64,000 nucleotides of DNA from Paenibacillus sp. FSL H8-0048 (GCF_038002825.1 NZ_JBBODF010000001.1:3782001-3846000); one strand, 5' to 3'; numbered from the stretch's first letter, positions 41,920-53,323 are shown. Notes: generated by a model not told the origin, from the letters alone. Numbers and translations are program-made.

Positions 41920-43185
41920 TCAGACCAGTGCCTTCATTGCGATATCACTGCGGTTCTGTTTACCCGCAAACGTAATAGTCTCCGCACTGGCATAAGCTGA
42001 TGTACGTGCTTCGGCAATGGTTGCCCCCAGGCCTACCACTCCAAGCACGCGGCCGCCGGTAGTCACCCAGCCGCCGTCCTCGCTGCGTGCAGTTCCAGCA
42101 TGGAAGACCAGTGCCGAGCCGCTGTCTTCCAGCCCGCTGATCGGCACTCCCTTCGGATAAGGCCCGGGATATCCCTCCGAGGCCAGGACCACGCAGACTG
42201 CCGCCTCATCGCTCCACTCGATCGGAATATCGGCGAGTCTGCCTTCGGTCACAGCCAGGAAGATCTCCAGCAGATCGCTCCGCAGCCGGGGAAGAACCAC
42301 CTGGGTCTCCGGGTCCCCGAAACGGGCATTGAACTCAATCGTCTTCGGTCTGCCGTCCGGCGAGATCATCAGCCCGGCGAACAGCACTCCGCTGAAGGGC
42401 CGCCCCTCTGCTACCATCGCTCTGGCTGTCGGTTCAATAATCGTCTCTACCGCTTCACGGATGATCGCTTCATCGATATGAGGCAGCGGGGAATAGGTAC
42501 CCATGCCCCCCGTATTAGGTCCTTTATCGCCGTCGAATACAGGCTTATGGTCCTGGGCCGCAGCCATTGGCCGCACCGTTTCGCCATCCACGAACGCCAG
42601 AATCGACATTTCCTGCCCGGCAAGGAACTCTTCAATGACTACCTGCGCACCTGCTTCCCCGAAAACCTTGTCGACCATGATCTCCTGAAGGGCCTGCTCC
42701 GCTTCCTCCCGGGAATACGCCACGGTTACCCCTTTGCCTGCGGCCAGGCCGTCCGCCTTGATGACAATCGGCAGCGCTTGGCTCCGCAGATAAAACAGGG
42801 CGGTCTCATAATCGCTGAATTTCTCGTACGCGGCTGTCGGAATGCTGTATTTATGCAGCAGATCCTTCATGAAGGTCTTGCTGCCCTCAATCTCTGCGGC
42901 ATTCTTACGCGGGCCGAATACACGGATATCCTGGGCTTCGAAGGCATCGACAATGCCTGCAGCGAGCGGATCATCCGGTCCGATCACCACCAGACCTACC
43001 TCTTTTTCCTTGGCAAAAGCGGTCAGCTTATCGAACTCGAAGACGCCGATCGGCACACATTCCGCAAGCTGCGCAATCCCGGCATTGCCGGGAGCGCAGT
43101 AGATTTTACCGGCACGGGGACTGCGGGACAAGCTCCAGATGATCGCATGCTCGCGTCCGCCGCCGCCGACTACTAAAATATCCAT
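41920..43185 (-). CDS. purD: Phosphoribosylamine-glycine ligase (GAR synthetase)
   Basis: The product has 421 residues, an ATP-grasp enzyme: N-terminal GGGGREHAIIWSL, glycine-rich LAAGKGVTVAYS ATP loop, and FNARFGDPETQVVLPRL metal-binding segment. Full family length. It catalyses the second step of IMP synthesis. It is the last gene of the operon, 23 bp after purH. Confidence 0.95.
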   Translation of the reverse strand: MDILVVGGGGREHAIIWSLSRSPRAGKIYCAPGNAGIAQLAECVPIGVFEFDKLTAFAKEKEVGLVVIGPDDPLAAGIVDAFEAQDIRVFGPRKNAAEIEGSKTFMKDLLHKYSIPTAAYEKFSDYETALFYLRSQALPIVIKADGLAAGKGVTVAYSREEAEQALQEIMVDKVFGEAGAQVVIEEFLAGQEMSILAFVDGETVRPMAAAQDHKPVFDGDKGPNTGGMGTYSPLPHIDEAIIREAVETIIEPTARAMVAEGRPFSGVLFAGLMISPDGRPKTIEFNARFGDPETQVVLPRLRSDLLEIFLAVTEGRLADIPIEWSDEAAVCVVLASEGYPGPYPKGVPISGLEDSGSALVFHAGTARSEDGGWVTTGGRVLGVVGLGATIAEARTSAYASAETITFAGKQNRSDIAMKALV

Positions 43186-43208
43186 AAGACTCTGATCCTC
43201 CCAGCGTG

Positions 43209-44756
43209 CTAGTGTTTGAAGTGGCGTACGCCGGTGAAGACCATGGCAATGCCGTATTCATTGGCAACCTTAACCGACTCTTCGTCCTTGATCGAGCCTC
43301 CCGGCTGAATCACTGCCGTAATGCCCGCCTTCGCAGCCATTTCCAGAGTATCGCCCATCGGGAAGAAAGCGTCTGATGCCAGCACAGCCCCCTTCGCTTT
43401 CCCGCCTGCTTGCTCAATGGCAATCTTGGCCGCACCGACACGGTTCATCTGTCCTGCACCTACACCGACCGTCATATCGTCAGCCGCCAGCACGATGGCG
43501 TTGGACTTCACATGCTTCACGACCTTCCAGCCGAACAACAGCTGCTTCAGCTCTTCTTCGGTAGGCTTACGGTCGGTTACCACTTGCAATTCCTCAGGAT
43601 TCACAGAATGTACATCACTCTCCTGCACTACCATACCTCCTTCAACAGAGGTGACCACAAAGCTGCTCTTTCGGGATGCGGCAGTGCTGAGGTGGCCAAG
43701 CTTAAGCAGGCGGATGTTCTTTTTCTTGGTCAAAATGTCCAGTGCTTCCTCGGTGAAGCCCGGTGCAAGCACGATTTCGAGGAAAATATCCTTCAGCAGA
43801 TTAGCCGTGTCCGCATCAATAATCCGGTTGGCAGCCACAATTCCGCCGAAGATGGAGGTAGGGTCCGCATTGTACGCTTTTTGATACGCTTCATAGACAC
43901 TAGTGCCCACGCCGACTCCGCAAGGATTCATATGCTTCACGGCTACAACGGCAGGCTCCTCGAACTCTTTGACAATCTGGAGCGCCGCGTTCGCGTCATT
44001 GATATTGTTGTAGGACAGCTCTTTGCCGTGCAGCTGCTCGGCAGCCGTCAGGGTATCCTGCGCCGCCAGCGGCTTGCGGTAGAACGCAGCCTTCTGATGC
44101 GGGTTCTCCCCGTAACGCAGATCCTGGATTTTCTCATAAGTGACCGTATAGCGCTCCGGCAGCGGTTCACCGGTGACATTCGCCAGATAATCGGCAATCA
44201 GGGCGTCGTAAGCCGCCGTATGGCGGAAGACTTTGGCCGCAAGACGTTTGCGGGTTGCAAGGGTTGTATCCCCACCGGCGCGTACTTCTTCAAGCACATT
44301 CGCATAGTCGGCCGCATCGACCACCACACTGACAAACGCATGGTTCTTCGCCGCAGAACGCAGCATCGTCGGTCCGCCGATATCAATGTTCTCGATCGCC
44401 TCTTCATAAGACACATCCGGCTTGGCAATCGTCTCCGCGAACGGATACAGATTCACCACGACAAGGTCGATGTAATCAAGGCCGAGCTCATTCATCTGAC
44501 GGGTATGCTCTTCGTTGTCACGAACGGCCAGGAGGCCGCTGTGTACGGCTGGATGTAAGGTTTTGACGCGTCCATCCATGATCTCAGGGAAGCCGGTAAC
44601 ATCAGAGATGCCAATGACCGGAACGCCTTCCTTCGCGAGAAGTGTGCTGGTGCCGCCTGTGGAGATAATTTCTACGCCTAATGCAGACAACTCGCGGCAA
44701 AAATCCACGATGCCCTGTTTGTCCGATACGCTGACCAGCGCTCTCTTGATACTCAC
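43209..44756 (-). CDS. purH: Bifunctional AICAR transformylase/IMP cyclohydrolase
   Basis: The product has 515 residues. The N-terminal MGS-like cyclohydrolase domain ([27 protein letters not shown]) is followed by the AICAR formyltransferase domain with KHMNPCGVG and [25 protein letters not shown]. It performs the last two steps to IMP. A 647-bp gap separates it from purN, so it may have reduced or separate expression. Confidence 0.95.
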   Translation of the reverse strand: MSIKRALVSVSDKQGIVDFCRELSALGVEIISTGGTSTLLAKEGVPVIGISDVTGFPEIMDGRVKTLHPAVHSGLLAVRDNEEHTRQMNELGLDYIDLVVVNLYPFAETIAKPDVSYEEAIENIDIGGPTMLRSAAKNHAFVSVVVDAADYANVLEEVRAGGDTTLATRKRLAAKVFRHTAAYDALIADYLANVTGEPLPERYTVTYEKIQDLRYGENPHQKAAFYRKPLAAQDTLTAAEQLHGKELSYNNINDANAALQIVKEFEEPAVVAVKHMNPCGVGVGTSVYEAYQKAYNADPTSIFGGIVAANRIIDADTANLLKDIFLEIVLAPGFTEEALDILTKKKNIRLLKLGHLSTAASRKSSFVVTSVEGGMVVQESDVHSVNPEELQVVTDRKPTEEELKQLLFGWKVVKHVKSNAIVLAADDMTVGVGAGQMNRVGAAKIAIEQAGGKAKGAVLASDAFFPMGDTLEMAAKAGITAVIQPGGSIKDEESVKVANEYGIAMVFTGVRHFKH

Positions 44757-45403
44757 TTTGAATAGTCCTCCTCTGGATTGACGCTAGATTATTGGGGTGT
44801 TGTAAGAGTTACTTGATGGATCAGCTGCTCTTGAAGACGGCTTGCCCCCACTCATTGGTGCAGCTGATTTAGTTGGATTTTTGTCATCTAATTTCGGCGG
44901 GGAAGCACGTAGCGGGGCAGTAGTTGGAAAATGTACACTTAAATGACGCCAGATAAGGTCAATCATTCGATTGAGGCCGGATTAGTTGTACTTTTTCCAC
45001 TTGTGCTCCGCTAACCGCATATATCAGCCAGATTAGATGGAGAAAATCCACCTGTTCCAGCAGCTTAGCTTATTGAGTTGGGAATACTAAACCTTTAAAT
45101 TAGTATTACCTTGTACCTGTGGATGATTGTCGGATGAACTCCGGATGATTGCAGCGATGAATCCTGCAGAACAAACTATTATTTTAGAATTTCCTGGTGT
45201 TTCTGTCCTGCTATTTGTGCTTCTGTCTTTACGCCAGCAAACCTGTATTTTCGCAATTTCAGGCCAAGCCGCCAGAGCTTACGTCAATTTCTGACGCTCC
45301 AGCAGTATTTCCCGAGAAATATCAGAATCGGCCGGGGTTTGCCTGAAATGTCGAAATCAGTCCGGTTCAACAGTCAACACAGGTAGCTATACAACAGCTT
45401 CGC
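44757..45403. repeat. 647-bp intercistronic gap purN-purH with degenerate repeats
   Basis: AGTTGGA starts at 44871 and 44922 (51 bp apart), and a third related AGTTGTA block starts at 44984. The first block shares TTGGAT and GTCATCTAATTT with the repeat near 30,222. A second group, CAAAC..TATTTT..AATTTC..GG, occurs at about 45172 and 45238. No gene, aptamer or terminator is recognised. Confidence 0.5.
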
Positions 45404-46018
45404 TTAATCGGCAATAGTCGTCATTCTTCCGTTCAATTCTACTTTTCCGGCGGCAAAAGCACTCACTACCTCAGGATACAGCGCGTATTCAACCTGATGG
45501 ATGCGTGCAGCCAGCGATTCGGCGGTATCTCCAGATTGGACCTCCACGCTGCGCTGGGCAATCACCGTTCCCGTATCCATGCCTCCATCTACAAAATGCA
45601 CGGTCACGCCCGTCAGCTTCACGCCATACTCCAGCGCCTGCCCGATGGCGTCCTTCCCGGCAAACGCCGGCAGCAGCGAAGGATGAATGTTGATGATCCG
45701 TCCGGTATACGGTGCGAGCAGAACCGGGGAGACCAGACGCATATAGCCGGCCAGCACCACCAGTCCGATGTTCCGCCGCTGCAATTCAGCAACAATCGCG
45801 GCCTCGTACTGCTCCCGGCCCGCGAAGTCCTTCGGCCGCAGCAGCAGAGCAGGAATTCCTGCCTCCTCTGCCCGCTGTGCTACAGGCGCTTCCGGTTTAT
45901 CCGAGACCAGCAGCTCTATGCTGCCTCCGCCCAGCCTGCCCTCCCGCTGTGCCTGGACCAGTGCAGCGAAATTGCTGCCTGTTCCGGAGGCAAAGACAGC
46001 GATTCGGCCCCACTCCAT
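45404..46018 (-). CDS. purN: Phosphoribosylglycinamide formyltransferase
   Basis: The product has 204 residues. It keeps FASGTGSNFAAL, the LAGYMRLVSPVLL segment and the catalytic N-H-D arrangement (INIHPSLLPAF and VHFVDGGMDTG). It uses 10-formyl-THF to formylate GAR. Its ATG shares the A of the purM stop codon (TGATG), so it is translationally coupled to purM. Confidence 0.94.
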   Translation of the reverse strand: MEWGRIAVFASGTGSNFAALVQAQREGRLGGGSIELLVSDKPEAPVAQRAEEAGIPALLLRPKDFAGREQYEAAIVAELQRRNIGLVVLAGYMRLVSPVLLAPYTGRIINIHPSLLPAFAGKDAIGQALEYGVKLTGVTVHFVDGGMDTGTVIAQRSVEVQSGDTAESLAARIHQVEYALYPEVVSAFAAGKVELNGRMTTIAD

Positions 46019-47058
46019 CAGACTTCAGCTCCCGTGAAGGTAACGACGCGCTCTCCTTCAGTAACTGTGCCGATCCGGTAAGCCTCTTCCCCGCTGGCCT
46101 TAAGCAGCGCAAGCGCACGCTCTGCGTCCGCTTCTGCCACTACCAGCACCAGCCCTACGCCCATATTGAACGTGGTGAACATGTCACGGTTGCTGACCTG
46201 CCCCTTGCTCTGCATCAGAGTGAAGACCGGCTGAATCGGCCAGGAGCCGTAGTTGATCTCTACATTCACATTCTCCGGCAATACGCGCGGAATATTCTCG
46301 ATGAATCCGCCGCCGGTAATATGGGCCATGCCCTTGACCGGAAGCTGTTCCAGCAGTGCAAGCAGCGGCTTCACGTAGATCCGGGTCGGGGCCAGCAGAA
46401 CGTCTGCCAACGGCGCTCCCAGCTCCGGTACAACCTCATCCAGGCCGTAACCGTCTTCCTCCAGCAGCAGCTTGCGCACCAGCGAGAAGCCATTGCTGTG
46501 AATCCCGCTCGAAGCCAGTCCAATAACTGTGTCTCCTGGAGCAATGTCTGCTCCGGTGACCAGCTTCGCCTTATCGGCCACGCCGACAGTGAATCCGGCG
46601 ATATCATATTCGCCCGCCGCATACATGCCGGGCATCTCCGCAGTCTCGCCGCCGATCAGCGCGCAGCCCGCCTGATGGCAGCCTTCCGCGATCCCGGATA
46701 CGATGGCTTCAATCTTTTCCGGCACAACCTTATCGCAGGCCAGATAATCGAGGAAGAACAGCGGCTCAGCGCCCTGTACCACGATGTCATTCACGCACAT
46801 GGCGACCGCATCGATGCCAATCGTGTCGTGGCGGTCAGCCGCGAACGCGATCTTCAGCTTCGTGCCCACACCATCTGTTCCCGATACGAGAACCGGCTCT
46901 TCGTACTTGTCCTTATTCAGGCCGAACAGGGCGCCGAAGCCGCCCAGCTCCGTCATTACCTCTGGGCGGTATGTGCGCTTCACATGCTTCTTCATGCGTT
47001 CTACTGCTTCATTGCCAGCCGCAATATCCACTCCGGCTTTCTTGTACGCTTCTGACAC
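46018..47058 (-). CDS. purM: Phosphoribosylformylglycinamidine cyclo-ligase (AIR synthetase)
   Basis: The product has 346 residues starting with GTG at 47058 ([22 protein letters not shown]), six bases after GAGGTG; an ATG five codons earlier would overlap that ribosome binding site. [15 protein letters not shown] and [11 protein letters not shown] are the ATP- and FGAM-binding segments. It is separated from purF by a 657-bp gap full of hairpins. Confidence 0.94.
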   Translation of the reverse strand: MSEAYKKAGVDIAAGNEAVERMKKHVKRTYRPEVMTELGGFGALFGLNKDKYEEPVLVSGTDGVGTKLKIAFAADRHDTIGIDAVAMCVNDIVVQGAEPLFFLDYLACDKVVPEKIEAIVSGIAEGCHQAGCALIGGETAEMPGMYAAGEYDIAGFTVGVADKAKLVTGADIAPGDTVIGLASSGIHSNGFSLVRKLLLEEDGYGLDEVVPELGAPLADVLLAPTRIYVKPLLALLEQLPVKGMAHITGGGFIENIPRVLPENVNVEINYGSWPIQPVFTLMQSKGQVSNRDMFTTFNMGVGLVLVVAEADAERALALLKASGEEAYRIGTVTEGERVVTFTGAEV

Positions 47059-47160
47059 GTTTGGACACCTCATTTAGATTAGTTTAGAGCGCGGGTTCGG
47101 GGCGGCAGGGATTTGAACCCTTCACTTCTGGGGTGGTTATAGTCGTCATTCCGAGGAACA

Positions 47161-47265
47161 TTTGGACTTCCGGCCGCTGTTATGGCCCGATTTCCTGATT
47201 GATACCGCTACTTGCGGTAGAAATCGGGCCATAAAGGCGGACGCTACCGCTCCTACAGTTCCAAA
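47161..47265 (-). repeat. 105-bp covarying palindromic element, copy 1 (purF-purM gap)
   Basis: The core stem is TTATGGCCCGATTTC (47180-47194) with its exact complement at 47220-47234, capped by a TACCGC/GCGGTA hairpin. Conserved flanks read, on the minus strand, TGGAACTGTAGGAGCG..AGCG and CAGCG..CGGAAGTCCAAA. Outside it, GGCAGGGATTTGAACCC (47104-47120) is repeated inverted at 47292-47309, which extends the fold-back to about 210 bp. A second copy stands at 53446-53550. Confidence 0.85.
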
Positions 47266-47325
47266 TTTCCTCTCCATGACTCCAACCACCGGGTTTAAAT
47301 CCCTGCCGCAAGCCGAAGCTTCGCG

Positions 47326-47591
47326 CCTTGCACAGCGGCAAGGGGTCGGCGCTGGGCTTCGCACAGCGCCTCCTTAGGCGACCGTCACCCCGACTTTGCG
47401 GCAGCAAACGGGACGGGGGCGGGAGCTCTTCTCCGCACGGGGCGAAGCCGTGCGGGCCTTAAGGCGACAGAATCTCCTGATTTGCGCAGCAAACAGGACA
47501 GATTCTGGAGCCGGAGGGGCCGGCGGACCGCAGGCCGCCGGGGGGGCAGCGCCGCTAAGCGTGTCCCGTCCGTGCGCAGCACACAGGGACA
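47326..47591 (-). repeat. Array of GC-rich hairpins in the purF-purM gap
   Basis: Three hairpins at 47388-47418, 47468-47507 and 47562-47591 share the tip TTTGC-GCA-GCAAA or GTGC-GCA-GCAC and the tail ACNGGAC, but their outer stems differ and stay paired (CCCCG/CGGGG, CAGAATCT/AGATTCTG, TGTCCC/GGGACA). Their tips are spaced 87 and 90 bp. Further stems lie at 47326-47343, 47433-47455 and 47519-47540. No gene is present; a last hairpin CCCCCTTGCGAAGGGGG follows the purF stop near 47,690. Confidence 0.7.
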
Positions 47592-47715
47592 AAGCGGGGA
47601 CGCGCACCCAAGCCTACTTAGCAAGTTTAGAGCAAGCTCCTTCCACCAAACTTTCGGGTGGCCGGAGGGCAGCGCCCTCCGGAATCCCCCTTCGCAAGGG
47701 GGACTTAGGGGGATG

Positions 47716-49212
47716 TTAACAGCTGCATCCGTCCTTCTCTTCCCCGCCGAAATCCACCTGCGTCGGGTAATCATTGTCGAAGCAGGACAGGCATAGGCCG
47801 CCTTTGTAATCGTCACTATTATAGCCGCCGATGGACTGGATCAGCCCTTCGGGAGAGAGGAACGCCAGGGAATCGGCGTTGATCTCCTCGCACATCTCGG
47901 CGATGGTCTTGTAAGAGGCAATCAGCTCCCGGCGGTCCGGGGTATCGATGCCATAGAAGCACGGATTCTTGAACGGCGGCGAGGTAATCCGCACGTGGAC
48001 CTCTAAGGCTCCGGCTTCGCGCAGCAGGTTGACGATCCGGCGCGAGGTGGTACCCCGCACGATCGAATCGTCGATCATCACTACGCGCTGGCCTTCCACG
48101 ACGCGGCGTACCGCGCTGAGCTTCATCTTGACGCCCTGCTCACGCAGCTCCTGGCTGGGCTGGATGAACGTACGGCCGGTATATTTGTTCTTGATTAGTC
48201 CCAGCTCGTACGGGATGCCCGTCTGCTCGGCATAGCCGATGGCGGCGGAGATACTGGAATCCGGCACGCCGGTGACAATATCCGCATCCACGAAGGCTTC
48301 GAGCGCCATACGGCTGCCCATACGCTTGCGGGCGGAGTGCAGGTTGGAGCCGTTCAGGTCGCTGTCCGGGCGGGCGAAGTAGATGTACTCCATCGCACAC
48401 AGTGCTTTGCGCTTAGGCTCTGCGAAGCGTTCTTCACGGAAGCCGTTCTGATCCAGCACCAACAGCTCACCCGGTTCAATATCACGCACCAGCTCAGCGC
48501 CGATGACTTCAAGCGCACACGACTCGGAAGCGAAGACATAGGCTTCGCCCAGACGGCCCATCACGAGCGGACGGAGTCCGTGGGTATCTGAGGCGACAAT
48601 CAGCTTGTCATTGGTCATCAAGAGGAAGGCGAAGCCGCCGACCAGTTGCGACAAGGCATCCTTCGTAGCTTCGACAAAATCCTTCTGTGACCGCGCAATC
48701 AGATGCGCCAGCACCTCGGTATCACTGGTCGTCTGGAAGATCGAGCCGCCCTGTTCGAGCTGCTTGCGGATCAGCGGCTCGTTGACGATGTTGCCGTTCG
48801 TGGCAATCGCCAGATCGCCGTCACGGTATTTGAAGACCAGCGGCTGCGCATTGGTCAGCCGGCTGTCTCCGCTGGTGGAGTACCGCACATGGCCAATTGA
48901 CATGTCTCCGACCAGCGAAGCAATCTTGTCTTTGTCGAAGACTTCCTTCACCAGGCCCATGCCGCGGTGATAGTTGAAGTCGCGTCCATCCGCCACGCAG
49001 ATGCCCGCGCTCTCTTCGCCCCGGTGCTGCAGGGCATGCAGTCCGTAATAGGACATGGAGGCAGCCTCCGGGTGTCCGAAGACCCCGAAGACGCCGCATT
49101 CCTCTTTTAACGTGTCAAAAATATCTCCCGAGCCCGTTCCTTCATTGTAAAAGTCGCCGGTCCACAGGATAGGGGCTTCCTGCTTGTTCCCGGTCTTTAT
49201 TTCATAAGACAT
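47716..49212 (-). CDS. purF: Amidophosphoribosyltransferase
   Basis: The product has 498 residues from ATG 49212 (GGGAGG ten bases upstream). The N-terminal glutaminase nucleophile is the Cys in [12 protein letters not shown] (about residue 39), after a propeptide longer than the 11 residues of B. subtilis PurF. The PRPP-binding [17 protein letters not shown] and the C-terminal iron-sulfur cysteines (GLCLSCF, GCSC) are present. It commits PRPP to purine synthesis. The start lies within the last 16 bp of purL. Confidence 0.95.
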   Translation of the reverse strand: MSYEIKTGNKQEAPILWTGDFYNEGTGSGDIFDTLKEECGVFGVFGHPEAASMSYYGLHALQHRGEESAGICVADGRDFNYHRGMGLVKEVFDKDKIASLVGDMSIGHVRYSTSGDSRLTNAQPLVFKYRDGDLAIATNGNIVNEPLIRKQLEQGGSIFQTTSDTEVLAHLIARSQKDFVEATKDALSQLVGGFAFLLMTNDKLIVASDTHGLRPLVMGRLGEAYVFASESCALEVIGAELVRDIEPGELLVLDQNGFREERFAEPKRKALCAMEYIYFARPDSDLNGSNLHSARKRMGSRMALEAFVDADIVTGVPDSSISAAIGYAEQTGIPYELGLIKNKYTGRTFIQPSQELREQGVKMKLSAVRRVVEGQRVVMIDDSIVRGTTSRRIVNLLREAGALEVHVRITSPPFKNPCFYGIDTPDRRELIASYKTIAEMCEEINADSLAFLSPEGLIQSIGGYNSDDYKGGLCLSCFDNDYPTQVDFGGEEKDGCSC

Positions 49213-51443
49213 GGAATAGCATCCTCCCAAATGGTCTTCAGTCCGGTAACAGCTTCATCCAGTGCAGACGAGCCGTCCAGTGTAACGCGCAGGCGCTCTC
49301 CGCCAACGGTTCCAATGATCTCTACAGGCACGCCGTATGCGGCAACTGCCGCCTTCAGCTCCTCTGCATGGTCAGGCGCCGAAGTCAGGATAATACGGGA
49401 CTGGCTCTCGCTGAACAGCGCCACATCCGGGCGCAGCCCGCCTGCGGACAGCTCAATATTCGCGCCGATACTGCCGCTGATGCAGCTCTCTGCCAGCGCT
49501 CCGGCCAAGCCGCCTTCAGACAGGTCATGCGCCGAGCGCACCAGACCGCTGCGGATGGCAGCGAGGACGGCATCCAACAGCTTGCGCTCAGTCGCCAGGT
49601 CCAGCTCCGGCGGACGGCCTTCCGTCAAGCCATGCACAGCATACTGAAATTCACTGCCGCCCAGCTCTGCCTTCGTCACGCCTAGCAGAAGTACAGCATC
49701 GCCTTCCTGCTTGAAGGCCTGGGTTGTAATGTGATCCGTATCTTCAACCAGTCCCACCATGCCGACAACCGGTGTCGGGTAGATGGCCCCGGAGGCATTC
49801 TCGTTATACAGGCTGACATTCCCGCCAATAACCGGCGTATCCAGCACCCGGCAAGCTTCTGCCATACCGTCTACCGCGCGTTCCATCTGCCAGAAGATCT
49901 CCGGCTTCTCCGGGCTGCCGAAGTTCAGGTTGTCTGTAATCGCCAGCGGCTGGGCACCGGAGCAGACGATATTTCGCGCCGCTTCGCTGACAGCAATGCG
50001 TCCGCCCACTTCAGGGTCCAGATAGACATAACGGCCGTTACAGTCCGTCGTCATGGCCAGACCTTTGCGCGTACCATGAATGGTGACCACTGCCGCATCG
50101 GAACCCGGGCGAACCGCCGTGCTGGTGCGTACCATATAATCGTATTGATTGTATACCCATGCTTTGCTTGCTACGGTAGGCGATCCCAGTACAGTGCGCA
50201 GCGCACCGCCCAGATCAGTCACTTCCTCATACCGCAGCGTATCAATCGCTGCATTGTCCTCGTAGTATGCAGGAATTGCAGACGGTTTGTTATAGATCGG
50301 ACATTCATCCACCAGCGCCTTCACCGGCATATCGCCGACCACTTCGCCGTGATGGAACAGCTTCAGGCGGCCGTCATCGGTCACCTTACCTACCTTGCGG
50401 CAAATCACGCCCCAGCGGTCAAAAATCTCCTGCGCCTGCGCCTCATCCTTAGGCTCCACCACGAACAGCATCCGCTCCTGGGATTCCGAGAGCATCATCT
50501 CATATGGGGTCATCCCGTCTTCACGCTGCGGCACCTGATCCAGATACAGCTCCAGACCGTTGCCTGCCTTACTCGCCATTTCTGCGCTGGAGCAGGTCAG
50601 TCCGGCTGCGCCCATATCCTGAATGCCGAGGACGATGCCGCTGTCGATCAGCTCCAGACAGGATTCCATCACCAGCTTCTCCATGAACGGATCGCCGACC
50701 TGTACGGCGGTCTTCTTAGCTTCCGATTCCTCACTCAGCTCCACCGATGCGAAGGTCGCACCATGAATGCCGTCACGGCCAGTAGGCGGACCTACGTAGA
50801 ATACGGGGTTACCTACCCCTTTGGCGACACCGCGCTGAATTTTGTCATGATCGATTAGCCCGACACACATCGCATTCACCAGCGGATTGCCGTCATAGCT
50901 GTTGTCGAACATAATCTCGCCGCCGACCGTCGGAATCCCGATACAGTTGCCGTAGCCTGCAATCCCGGACACGACATGCTCGAACAGGTATTTAACCCGG
51001 TCACTTTCCAGCTTCCCGAAGCGCAGGGAATTCAGCAAGGCCACCGGTCTTGCTCCCATGGAGAAAATATCGCGGATAATCCCGCCCACCCCGGTTGCCG
51101 CGCCCTGATAAGGCTCTACTGCCGACGGATGGTTGTGGCTTTCGATTTTGAAGACAACGGCCTGGTTATCCCCGATATCTACGATGCCCGCGCCTTCACC
51201 CGGTCCCATCAGTACCTTCGGTCCGCTTGTAGGGAAGCGGCTCAGCAGCGGCTTAGAGTTCTTATATGCACAGTGCTCAGACCACATGACGCTGAACACA
51301 CCGATTTCAGTATAATTGGGCTTACGTCCCATGAAGGAGGTAATGAGCTCATATTCGCTGTCTGATACACCGAACTGACTGTAGATTTTCTGCTCCGCGA
51401 TCTGCTCTGCGTTCGGCTCCTTAGCGGATACTTGCTGCGTCAT
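49197..51443 (-). CDS. purL: FGAM synthase subunit II (small-type PurL)
   Basis: The product has about 748 residues from the ATG of [20 protein letters not shown]; upstream codons lack a ribosome binding site. ATP-binding [24 protein letters not shown] and duplicated PurM-like domains are clear. The size is that of PurL proteins that need separate PurS and PurQ, both encoded upstream. The start overlaps purQ by 23 bp. Confidence 0.95.
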   Translation of the reverse strand: MTQQVSAKEPNAEQIAEQKIYSQFGVSDSEYELITSFMGRKPNYTEIGVFSVMWSEHCAYKNSKPLLSRFPTSGPKVLMGPGEGAGIVDIGDNQAVVFKIESHNHPSAVEPYQGAATGVGGIIRDIFSMGARPVALLNSLRFGKLESDRVKYLFEHVVSGIAGYGNCIGIPTVGGEIMFDNSYDGNPLVNAMCVGLIDHDKIQRGVAKGVGNPVFYVGPPTGRDGIHGATFASVELSEESEAKKTAVQVGDPFMEKLVMESCLELIDSGIVLGIQDMGAAGLTCSSAEMASKAGNGLELYLDQVPQREDGMTPYEMMLSESQERMLFVVEPKDEAQAQEIFDRWGVICRKVGKVTDDGRLKLFHHGEVVGDMPVKALVDECPIYNKPSAIPAYYEDNAAIDTLRYEEVTDLGGALRTVLGSPTVASKAWVYNQYDYMVRTSTAVRPGSDAAVVTIHGTRKGLAMTTDCNGRYVYLDPEVGGRIAVSEAARNIVCSGAQPLAITDNLNFGSPEKPEIFWQMERAVDGMAEACRVLDTPVIGGNVSLYNENASGAIYPTPVVGMVGLVEDTDHITTQAFKQEGDAVLLLGVTKAELGGSEFQYAVHGLTEGRPPELDLATERKLLDAVLAAIRSGLVRSAHDLSEGGLAGALAESCISGSIGANIELSAGGLRPDVALFSESQSRIILTSAPDHAEELKAAVAAYGVPVEIIGTVGGERLRVTLDGSSALDEAVTGLKTIWEDAIPCLMK

Positions 51444-52110
51444 AACGATCCCTCCATGTCTTGAGAATGGATGTGAACATCCGTTTGCCGTCTTCCGAGC
51501 CCAGCAGGCTATTCGCTGCACGCTCCGGGTGAGGCATCATGCCGACTACATTGCCCGCCACATTACTGATTCCGGCAATATCGGCCACCGAACCGTTCGG
51601 GTTGTCACCATAGGTGAATACGATCTGATTGTTCGCCTGAAGCTCTGCTAGCGTCTCTTCATCACAATAGTAATTGCCTTCGCCATGCGCGATAGGAATG
51701 ACGATCTCTTCATCCTTCGCATAGTCAATAGTAAACGGGGTTGTGTTATTAACGACCTTAAGCACCGAGTCATGACAACGGAACTTCATCGACATGTTGC
51801 GGCGCAGCGCGCCCGGCAGAAGACCTGCTTCGGTCAGAATCTGGAACCCGTTGCAGATACCGAGCACGAATTTGCCCTGCTCTGCCGCCTTAGCCACTTC
51901 AGCCATTACCGGAGCGAACCGGGAGATTGCGCCGCAGCGCAGGTAGTCACCATAAGAGAAGCCGCCCGGCACGAGAATGCAGTCATACGCCGACAGGTCT
52001 GTCGCTGTATGCCATACATAATCCACTGGTTCGCCGAGGCTGTCTTCTACTGCCTTGTAGCAGTCAATGTCACAATTGGAGCCTGGAAAGACAAGTACTG
52101 CAAATTTCAT
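51421..52110 (-). CDS. purQ: FGAM synthase subunit I (glutaminase)
   Basis: The product has 229 residues starting [14 protein letters not shown]. The class I amidotransferase triad is visible: Cys in [10 protein letters not shown], and His/Glu in MMPHPERA. It supplies ammonia to PurL. The gene begins 5 bp after purS, with GGAGG inside the purS end. Confidence 0.95.
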   Translation of the reverse strand: MKFAVLVFPGSNCDIDCYKAVEDSLGEPVDYVWHTATDLSAYDCILVPGGFSYGDYLRCGAISRFAPVMAEVAKAAEQGKFVLGICNGFQILTEAGLLPGALRRNMSMKFRCHDSVLKVVNNTTPFTIDYAKDEEIVIPIAHGEGNYYCDEETLAELQANNQIVFTYGDNPNGSVADIAGISNVAGNVVGMMPHPERAANSLLGSEDGKRMFTSILKTWRDRYDAASIR

Positions 52111-52115
52111 GACGT

Positions 52116-52361
52116 TTAGTCCTCCAATTCGTAGCGGTAATCCTCGATCACCGTGTTGGCCAGCAGCTTCTCGCACATTTCCTTCAGGCGTCCTTCCGCT
52201 TCTGCGCGGTTATCGGTATCGAGGGTCAGCTCCATATACTTGCCGATCCGCAGACTTTCAACTTCCTGGAATCCAACGGAATGCAGGGCACCCTGCACGG
52301 CAACTCCCTGAGGGTCGAGCACGCTTTTCTTAATGGTGACGTAGACTGTCGCTTTTAACAT
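52116..52361 (-). CDS. purS: FGAM synthase subunit PurS
   Basis: The product has 81 residues, [21 protein letters not shown], with the ferredoxin-like fold pattern and LRIGKYMEL core of PurS. It bridges PurL and PurQ. Encoded directly before purQ as in B. subtilis. Confidence 0.93.
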   Translation of the reverse strand: MLKATVYVTIKKSVLDPQGVAVQGALHSVGFQEVESLRIGKYMELTLDTDNRAEAEGRLKEMCEKLLANTVIEDYRYELED

Positions 52362-52432
52362 ACGCTTGTAGTTCCTCCTAGAATTTAATGAACTGAATTA
52401 GGCTTAATGTAGAGAATACAACTAAAATGAAT

Positions 52433-53323
52433 CTACAACGACTTTCCAGTAAGGCGGTGATAGATATCCAGGTACCGGCGCGACGTTTCTTCGACCACCT
52501 CAGCCGGCAACGGGTCCGGCGTACTGTTTTTGTCCCAGGAGGAGGCTGACAGGTACGTGCGAACCGGCTCCTTATCCATGCTGTCAATCTCGATATCCAG
52601 TGCGTACTTGTCCTTGGCCCAGAAGCGGGAAGCATCCGGTGTGAAGATCTCATCGATCAGAATCACCTTACCGTCCAACAGACCGAACTCGAATTTGCAA
52701 TCGGCGAGGATGATGCCGCGTTCTTCACAATAGGCTCTGGCAAAAGCGAACAGCTTCAGGCTCTTCTCCTTAAGCGTAAGCGCAAGCTCTGCGCCGATCT
52801 GCTCCTGCATCCGCTCAAACGGAATGTCCTCATCGTGACCAACATCATTTTTAGCCGCAGGTGTGAAAATCGGCTCCGCCAGCACCGCATTTTTCCGCAG
52901 TCCCTTGGGCAGCTCAATGCCGTTGACCTCTCCGGTCTCCTGGTACTGCCGCCAGCCGCCGCCGGTAATGCAGCCGCGCACGACACATTCGATGTCAATC
53001 CTCTCGGCTTTGCGGACAACCATGATCCGGTTCTTGAGCGCTTCCCTGTCCTTCACAATGTCCCCGAGCTTGTCCACCTCGATATGCACCACATGGTTCT
53101 CGATCAGCTCCCGGGTCTGGCCGAACCAGAAGGCGCTGAGCCTGTTCAGCACATTGCCCTTGTCCGGCACCGCCGGATCCAGCACATAATCGAAGGCAGA
53201 GATCCGGTCTGTTACCACGATCAGTATCTCATCCCCTAAATCATATAGCTCACGAACCTTGCCTTTGTAGAGCAGCGGCGCATTTACTAGTTCCACGGCA
53301 GTGGATATGGCCGAAGATGTCAT
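52433..53323 (-). CDS. purC: SAICAR synthase, long form
   Basis: The product has 296 residues, clearly longer than the 241 of B. subtilis PurC. It starts MTSSAISTAVELVNAPLLYKG with KGKVRELYDLG, then TDRISAFDYVLDPAVPDKG, VVRGCITGGGWRQYQ and VILIDEIFTPDASRFW. These motifs match the longer PurC group, of the type otherwise seen in yeast and some bacteria, so this operon member has a different ancestry from the B. subtilis enzyme. Confidence 0.93.
   Translation of the reverse strand: MTSSAISTAVELVNAPLLYKGKVRELYDLGDEILIVVTDRISAFDYVLDPAVPDKGNVLNRLSAFWFGQTRELIENHVVHIEVDKLGDIVKDREALKNRIMVVRKAERIDIECVVRGCITGGGWRQYQETGEVNGIELPKGLRKNAVLAEPIFTPAAKNDVGHDEDIPFERMQEQIGAELALTLKEKSLKLFAFARAYCEERGIILADCKFEFGLLDGKVILIDEIFTPDASRFWAKDKYALDIEIDSMDKEPVRTYLSASSWDKNSTPDPLPAEVVEETSRRYLDIYHRLTGKSL

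Noticed and set aside
47098..47140. tRNA-like 3' half (GGTTCAAATCCCTGCCGCC on the minus strand)
   Set aside because: The T-arm and acceptor half look real, but no 5' acceptor, D-arm or anticodon arm can be built. A mirrored GGGTTTAAATCCCTGCCGC at 47291-47309 shows it is part of an inverted repeat.
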